Shown here one piece after another: positions 6,376 to 9,373 of a stretch of DNA of 9,373 bases. Numbering within the stretch: position 1 is the stretch's first letter; each line of letters opens with the position of its first letter. The notes below the pieces were generated by a model, which saw nothing but the letters and a program-made list of their open reading frames with translations, did not search any database and was not told the DNA's origin. Source of the stretch: Acidimicrobiaceae bacterium. Its GTDB lineage: Bacteria > Actinomycetota > Acidimicrobiia > Acidimicrobiales > Palsa-688. The position numbers were made by a program, and so were the translations under genes. The stretch spans positions 1 through 9,373 of the forward strand of contig WQVT01000054.1 in NCBI GenBank assembly GCA_009785715.1. The letters run 5' to 3'.

Positions 6376-7029
6376 TCAGGCTTCCTCGAGGTAGGGCTCG
6401 AAGGCGTCAACGGAGACCTGGAGGTGGGGGTCGGCGTCGGGACCCCACAGCTCGGGGCCCTCGAAGCGTACGGCGTAGAGCCACTGCGGGTCTTCGTCCC
6501 CGCGTACCGAGCTGTCGGGGTAGACGTGGCAGCCGTGCACGGCTACGACGGTCCCGGCGTGACCACGGACGTAGCGGGGCAGGCGCGTGTGGCCGGCGGG
6601 ATGGAGGTTGCGCGCCCGCACGGCCTCGCCTACGCCGAAGCGGGCCGGGCGGGTGGCGGGCCGCTCGAATGAGCCCCTCCCGGGGAAGCCGGCAGCCTGT
6701 TCGACCGTGAGCCGCCCGGGCGGCGGAGGCGCGTGCCGCAGGGAGCGGCGGGCCGCCAATTCGTCGGGCGCCACGATGCCGTGATCCACGAGGTTGGCCT
6801 CCAGACCGAGGAGCCAGCGCTCGTAGTAGGAGCTCGTCAGGTACACGGCGGGTGGGAGGCGCTCCAGGGTGAAGCGGGACATGTCGAGGTTCCAGGCCCG
6901 GGCAGCGCCCATGGCCCGGGTCAGGGCCAACACCCGGCCCTCCCACGGGGCATGAAAGGTCGGCTCGTGTTGCTCCCTCTCGACGGGCCCGAACCCGTCG
7001 ATGCCACCCATGTCGTGGACGCCGTCCAC
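6376..7029 (-). CDS. nthB: Nitrile hydratase beta subunit
   Basis: The product is 217 residues from the GTG start at 7029. It partners the alpha subunit in the alpha-beta heterodimer that hydrates nitriles to amides in the cytoplasm. The protein starts DGVHDMGGIDGFGPV, the near-invariant beta N-terminus (M-[DN]-GV-[HY]-D-x-GG-x-DG-x-GP), which settles this GTG rather than an upstream ATG at 7116 lying inside the alpha gene. Arg52 in MSRFTLERL falls at the same position as the Arg that hydrogen-bonds the oxidised metal-site cysteines, and GHTRLPRYVRG (146-156) holds the second one (Arg149 or Arg152). The C-terminal SH3-like barrel shows HAGTVVAVHGCHVYPD and LYAVRF-x-GPELWGPDADP, both classical. 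It overlaps the alpha stop by one base (TAGTG), and an AGCGGGG tract upstream is a likely RBS. Its TGA is 5 bp before the accessory gene. Confidence 0.93.
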   Translation of the reverse strand: MDGVHDMGGIDGFGPVEREQHEPTFHAPWEGRVLALTRAMGAARAWNLDMSRFTLERLPPAVYLTSSYYERWLLGLEANLVDHGIVAPDELAARRSLRHAPPPPGRLTVEQAAGFPGRGSFERPATRPARFGVGEAVRARNLHPAGHTRLPRYVRGHAGTVVAVHGCHVYPDSSVRGDEDPQWLYAVRFEGPELWGPDADPHLQVSVDAFEPYLEEA

Positions 7030-7670
7030 TATCGGTACCCCGCTGGTCGCCCGATCAGGCCGGCACCGATCATGGAGTCGCGGGTCACGAGCCTTGCCAG
7101 CTCGTCCTCGCGCCAACCCTCAGTTCCGGCTGGGCGCTCGGGGACAACCAGGTAGCGCATCTCCGCGGTGGAGTCCCACACACGGACCACGACGTCGTGC
7201 GGGATCGTCACGCCCATCTCCGCCAACATCCCACGTGGATCCTTCACCGCACGGGAGCGGTAGGGCGCGGACTTGTACCACACCGGCGGCAGGCCGAGGA
7301 TGTCGTGGGGGTAGCAGGAGCAGAGGGTGCAAACAACCAGGTTGTGGACCTCGGAGGTGTTCTCCACCGCGGTCAGGTGACCGGTCCGCCGTAGGTCGTG
7401 GCCGAGGGCCCGGACGGCGGCAGTGCCGTCGGTGAGCAGTGATGCCCTGAAGATCGGGTCGACCCAGGCTCTTGCGACGATGCCCGCCCCGACATGAGGC
7501 CCGATCCTCGTCTCGTAGGTCTCGACGATCCGGTCGAGGACCGAGGGGTCCAAATACCCCTTCTCAGAAAGGATCCGCTCCAGGGCCCGCACCCGAAGCT
7601 CGGGTTCGGAGAGCTCGGAACCATGGTCGTGATCAAGCTGGTCGTGATCAACTTCCCCCACGCCGGGCAA
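7029..7670 (-). CDS. nthA: Nitrile hydratase alpha subunit, cobalt type
   Basis: The product is 213 residues from the TTG at 7670. The metal claw VCTLCSC spans 113-119 (Cys114, Cys117, Ser118, Cys119). Thr at 115 marks the cobalt class, and iron enzymes usually have Ser. Other family blocks are SELSEPELRVRALE (18-31), ARAWVDPIFRASLLTDGTAA (66-85), LGLPPVWYKSAPYRSRAVKDPR (125-146) and VWDSTAEMRYLVVPERPAGTEG (164-185). The N-terminus has a His/Asp-rich tandem repeat (VDHDQLDHDHG, 7-17), a common and possibly metal-holding tail. TTG is chosen because GGGGG lies 5 bases upstream; a GTG nine bases later (7661) is the alternative. The loop after the claw is P-H-D-ILGLPP, where P-W-P is usual. It is the first gene of an alpha-beta-accessory operon with overlapping junctions. 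Confidence 0.92.
   Translation of the reverse strand: MPGVGEVDHDQLDHDHGSELSEPELRVRALERILSEKGYLDPSVLDRIVETYETRIGPHVGAGIVARAWVDPIFRASLLTDGTAAVRALGHDLRRTGHLTAVENTSEVHNLVVCTLCSCYPHDILGLPPVWYKSAPYRSRAVKDPRGMLAEMGVTIPHDVVVRVWDSTAEMRYLVVPERPAGTEGWREDELARLVTRDSMIGAGLIGRPAGYR
7624..7651 (-). repeat. 15-bp-period tandem repeat coding the His/Asp-rich tail of nitrile hydratase alpha
   Basis: The 13-mer TGGTCGTGATCAA (plus-strand text) occurs at 7624-7636 and again at 7639-7651, a five-codon period. On the coding strand it yields two copies of an L/V-DHD-x block. It looks like a small in-frame duplication that lengthened the metal-binding N-terminal tail. Confidence 0.75.
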
Positions 7671-7672
7671 CG

Positions 7673-7909
7673 CTACCCCCGCGGCTCGCCCGCCAGGCGA
7701 ATCGCCTGCTCGCCGTCGAACCGAGCCTTGACGGTCGTTCCCCTCAGGTCTATGTTCGGCGCGGGGGTCCCGAGCGCGTTTTTCAGCAGGTGTCGCCGCT
7801 TTTTTCGTCGGTGGCCAATGATTTCCATCGCGCTCGAGCCACGAGTACCCGGTAACCAGTCGGGGGGTAAAGCTGATGGTGTTACGCCTGTGGCGATCTT
7901 GTCGGTCAT
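7673..7909 (-). CDS. Doubtful small open reading frame before nitrile hydratase alpha
   Basis: A 78-residue frame starts at the ATG at 7909 and ends in a TAG two bases before the alpha-subunit TTG. I do not recognise it. Its second half, from about 7795 to the stop (ending FDGEQAIRLAGEPRG), has GC-rich third codon positions like real genes here. Its first half does not, and it overlaps the start of the divergent binding-protein gene and that gene's likely promoter. A shorter start (ATG at 7828) has no RBS. It may be a short leader peptide coupled to nthA, a worn gene tail, or chance. Confidence 0.2.
   Translation of the reverse strand: MTDKIATGVTPSALPPDWLPGTRGSSAMEIIGHRRKKRRHLLKNALGTPAPNIDLRGTTVKARFDGEQAIRLAGEPRG
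7728..7756 (+). promoter_or_regulatory. Candidate sigma-70-type promoter for the second substrate-binding protein
   Basis: TTGACG at 7728-7733 and TATGTT at 7751-7756 are separated by exactly 17 bp. This is a near-consensus -35/-10 pair in otherwise GC-rich DNA. It points toward the binding-protein gene and implies a leader of about 110 bases before the ATG at 7876. The roughly 205-bp divergent spacer must also contain the minus-strand promoter of the nitrile hydratase operon, which I could not identify. Confidence 0.5.
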
Positions 7910-9373
7910 TCTGCGCCGTGGGTCTCATGGTCTTCGCGACTCTCGTCTCCCTTGTCCTGCCTGCTGAGAGCAACCCGGCGACTGCTGCTCCGAGCTCCGG
8001 AGGTTCGCTCCATGTTCTGACCAATACGGCGCTCGCATGGCACAGCCTGGATCCCGCCACGGGAACCGGATTCCTGGCGTTTCCGTTCTACATGGACGCG
8101 ATCTACGGAAATCTCTTCGAGCAGGGTCCAGGGAACCGGGTCGTGCCGGACCTGGCCACCGGGTACAAGATCTCGAAGGACGGCAAGACGGTAACGATCC
8201 AGCTGAGGCACGGCGTGCACTTCACCGACGGGACACCGTTCAACGCCGCGGCCGTCAAGTTCAACATCGACCGCGATCTGTCGCCCGCGAGCGCGGACGC
8301 ATGCGGCTGTGCCCAGAATTTCCCGATCGCATCCATCACGACGCCTGACCAGTACACGGTTGTGCTGCACTTGAGCAGGGTGTTCGCCCCGATCATCGAG
8401 GCATTTTTCGGAAATGTGCCGAACTGGATCGGGTCTCCAACCGCTATCCAGAAGATGGGCGTCAAGCAGTTCGCCCTCACTCCCGTGGGGGCAGGGCCGT
8501 TCATGGTGAAAAGCAACACCGTCGGAGCCCAGCTCCAACTCGCAAAGAACCCCCATTATTGGGCACAGGGCAAGCCGTACCTCAGCTCCCTGACGTTCAG
8601 CACGATCGGAAGCGACGAGTCGGCATACGAGGCCCTTCAGGCCGGCCAGGCTCAATCCTACCTCCGACTCGGATCGGTGGATATCGCAAAACAGGCCAAG
8701 AGCAAATTCACCGTGTCACAGGGTCCTGCGAATGACCCCTGGTCGGTGCAGATGAACACCACCGTCCCACCCTTCAACAATAAGGTGGCACGGGAGGCCA
8801 TCTACTATGCGACGAATCCGGCGCCGATCAACAAAGCTCTTCTGAACGGGCAAGGGATCATCACCCAGTCATTGACCGGCCCGCAGAGCCTGTTCTTCGA
8901 AAGGACGGTTCCCGGCTATCGCACGTTCGACCTGGCAAAGGCCAAGGCGCTGGTCAAGCAACTCGGCGGCTTGAAGGTCACCCTGCTTGACCCCGCCAGT
9001 CCCATCAACAACCAGATGCTCACCGCTCTCAAAGCCGAGTGGAGCGAGGCGGGAATCCAGACCACCCTCGACGAGGAACAGCTGGCCGTGTACATCACAC
9101 GGGAAATGCACAATCAGTGGCAGGCCGCCTTCCAGAGCGTCGGAGGCCTCGACCCGGCCCTGGGGTTCAGCCTCACGTTCCGATTTCTCTCCACCGGCCC
9201 GTTCACGGGCGTGAAGGATCCGACGCTGGACAAGCTCATCAATGCCGGCAGCACAGAGCTGAACCCGGAAAAGCGCGTCGCCATCTATCGCCAGGCCTTC
9301 CAGCGAATCAGCAACCAGGCGTATGTGGCGATGCTCTTCACCGTCCCGGCCTTCAACGTCACCGCGCACAGCG
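7876..9373 (+). CDS. ABC transporter substrate-binding protein, peptide/nickel family (SBP_bac_5), partial at 3' end
   Basis: About 499 residues are visible and the gene runs off the right edge, so perhaps 30-60 residues are missing from a typical 520-560. The ATG at 7876 follows GGGGGGTAAAG, a clear RBS. Residues 1 to about 38 form a signal peptide: basic start RLWRSCR, hydrophobic core FCAVGLMVFATLVSLVL, then PAESNPATAAP. There is no obvious lipobox. The mature part shows the family-5 signature: VVPDLATGYKISKDGKTVTI, then LRHGVHFTDGTPFNAAAVKF, and later LTPVGAGPFMVKS, KNPHYW and VAREAIYYATN. These proteins bind oligopeptides, nickel/cobalt chelates, sugars or other solutes extracellularly for an ABC importer; the ligand here is unknown. 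A close Cys pair sits in the DACGCAQN segment. It diverges from the nitrile hydratase operon. Permease genes may follow beyond the window. Confidence 0.9.
   Translation, partial: MVLRLWRSCRSFCAVGLMVFATLVSLVLPAESNPATAAPSSGGSLHVLTNTALAWHSLDPATGTGFLAFPFYMDAIYGNLFEQGPGNRVVPDLATGYKISKDGKTVTIQLRHGVHFTDGTPFNAAAVKFNIDRDLSPASADACGCAQNFPIASITTPDQYTVVLHLSRVFAPIIEAFFGNVPNWIGSPTAIQKMGVKQFALTPVGAGPFMVKSNTVGAQLQLAKNPHYWAQGKPYLSSLTFSTIGSDESAYEALQAGQAQSYLRLGSVDIAKQAKSKFTVSQGPANDPWSVQMNTTVPPFNNKVAREAIYYATNPAPINKALLNGQGIITQSLTGPQSLFFERTVPGYRTFDLAKAKALVKQLGGLKVTLLDPASPINNQMLTALKAEWSEAGIQTTLDEEQLAVYITREMHNQWQAAFQSVGGLDPALGFSLTFRFLSTGPFTGVKDPTLDKLINAGSTELNPEKRVAIYRQAFQRISNQAYVAMLFTVPAFNVTAHS

Noticed and set aside
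7030..7116. Upstream ATG start (7116) for the nitrile hydratase beta subunit
   Set aside because: The added 29 residues lie inside the alpha gene and do not resemble the family. The conserved N-terminus begins exactly at the GTG at 7029.
7778..7806. T-runs at 7779-7783 and 7800-7805 as a terminator
   Set aside because: No GC-rich hairpin precedes either run, and no gene ends there on the plus strand.
7671..8060. Long N-terminal extension of nitrile hydratase alpha up to an ATG at 8060
   Set aside because: The extension would overlap the divergent binding-protein gene and is low-complexity. Family proteins begin near the His/Asp tail.
1..9373. CRISPR array, complete insertion sequence, rRNA, complete tRNA or riboswitch
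   Set aside because: I found no regularly spaced repeats, no transposase with terminal inverted repeats, no cloverleaf and no recognisable riboswitch core on either strand.

Overview
The window is GC-rich DNA whose genes have strongly GC-biased third codon positions. The proteins look most like those of Actinomycetota: Ala/Arg-rich, with Sec-type signal peptides on two ABC substrate-binding proteins. I infer a soil-type, high-GC actinobacterium and cannot name a genus. The content is catabolic and accessory: solute-binding proteins, two kinds of non-heme iron oxygenase, two small hydrolase/ThuA-type proteins and a cobalt-type nitrile hydratase set.

Layout. (1) Positions 1-622 hold debris. 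There is the 3' end of a short-chain dehydrogenase with an apparent frameshift. On the minus strand there is a chimeric relic of a tyrosine recombinase, a DUF433-like antitoxin and the tail of a DUF5615-like toxin. (2) Positions 623-3619, plus strand, hold a secreted Leu/Ile/Val-type substrate-binding protein, a metallo-beta-lactamase-fold hydrolase 11 bp downstream, and a ThuA-domain protein. A 19-nt sequence identical in layout to a tRNA 3' end lies between the last two. (3) Positions 3783-5976, plus strand, hold a Rieske non-heme iron oxygenase followed after one base by a TauD/TfdA-type Fe(II)/2-oxoglutarate dioxygenase. (4) Positions 5978-7670, minus strand, hold a tight nitrile hydratase operon transcribed alpha, beta, accessory protein. 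Its 3' end meets the dioxygenase stop with one base between them. (5) From 7876 to the right edge, plus strand and running off the window, there is a peptide/nickel-family (SBP_bac_5) extracellular solute-binding protein. It diverges from the nitrile hydratase operon across about 205 bp that contains a good candidate promoter.

How the parts may work together (inference). The two binding proteins would capture small organic solutes outside the cell. The Rieske and TauD-type enzymes would hydroxylate or de-etherify a substrate, the MBL-fold enzyme would open an ester or lactone, and nitrile hydratase would convert a nitrile to an amide. No transporter permease, ferredoxin, reductase, amidase or regulator is visible, so each module must rely on genes outside the window. 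Nothing here is a CRISPR array, complete insertion sequence, rRNA or complete tRNA.
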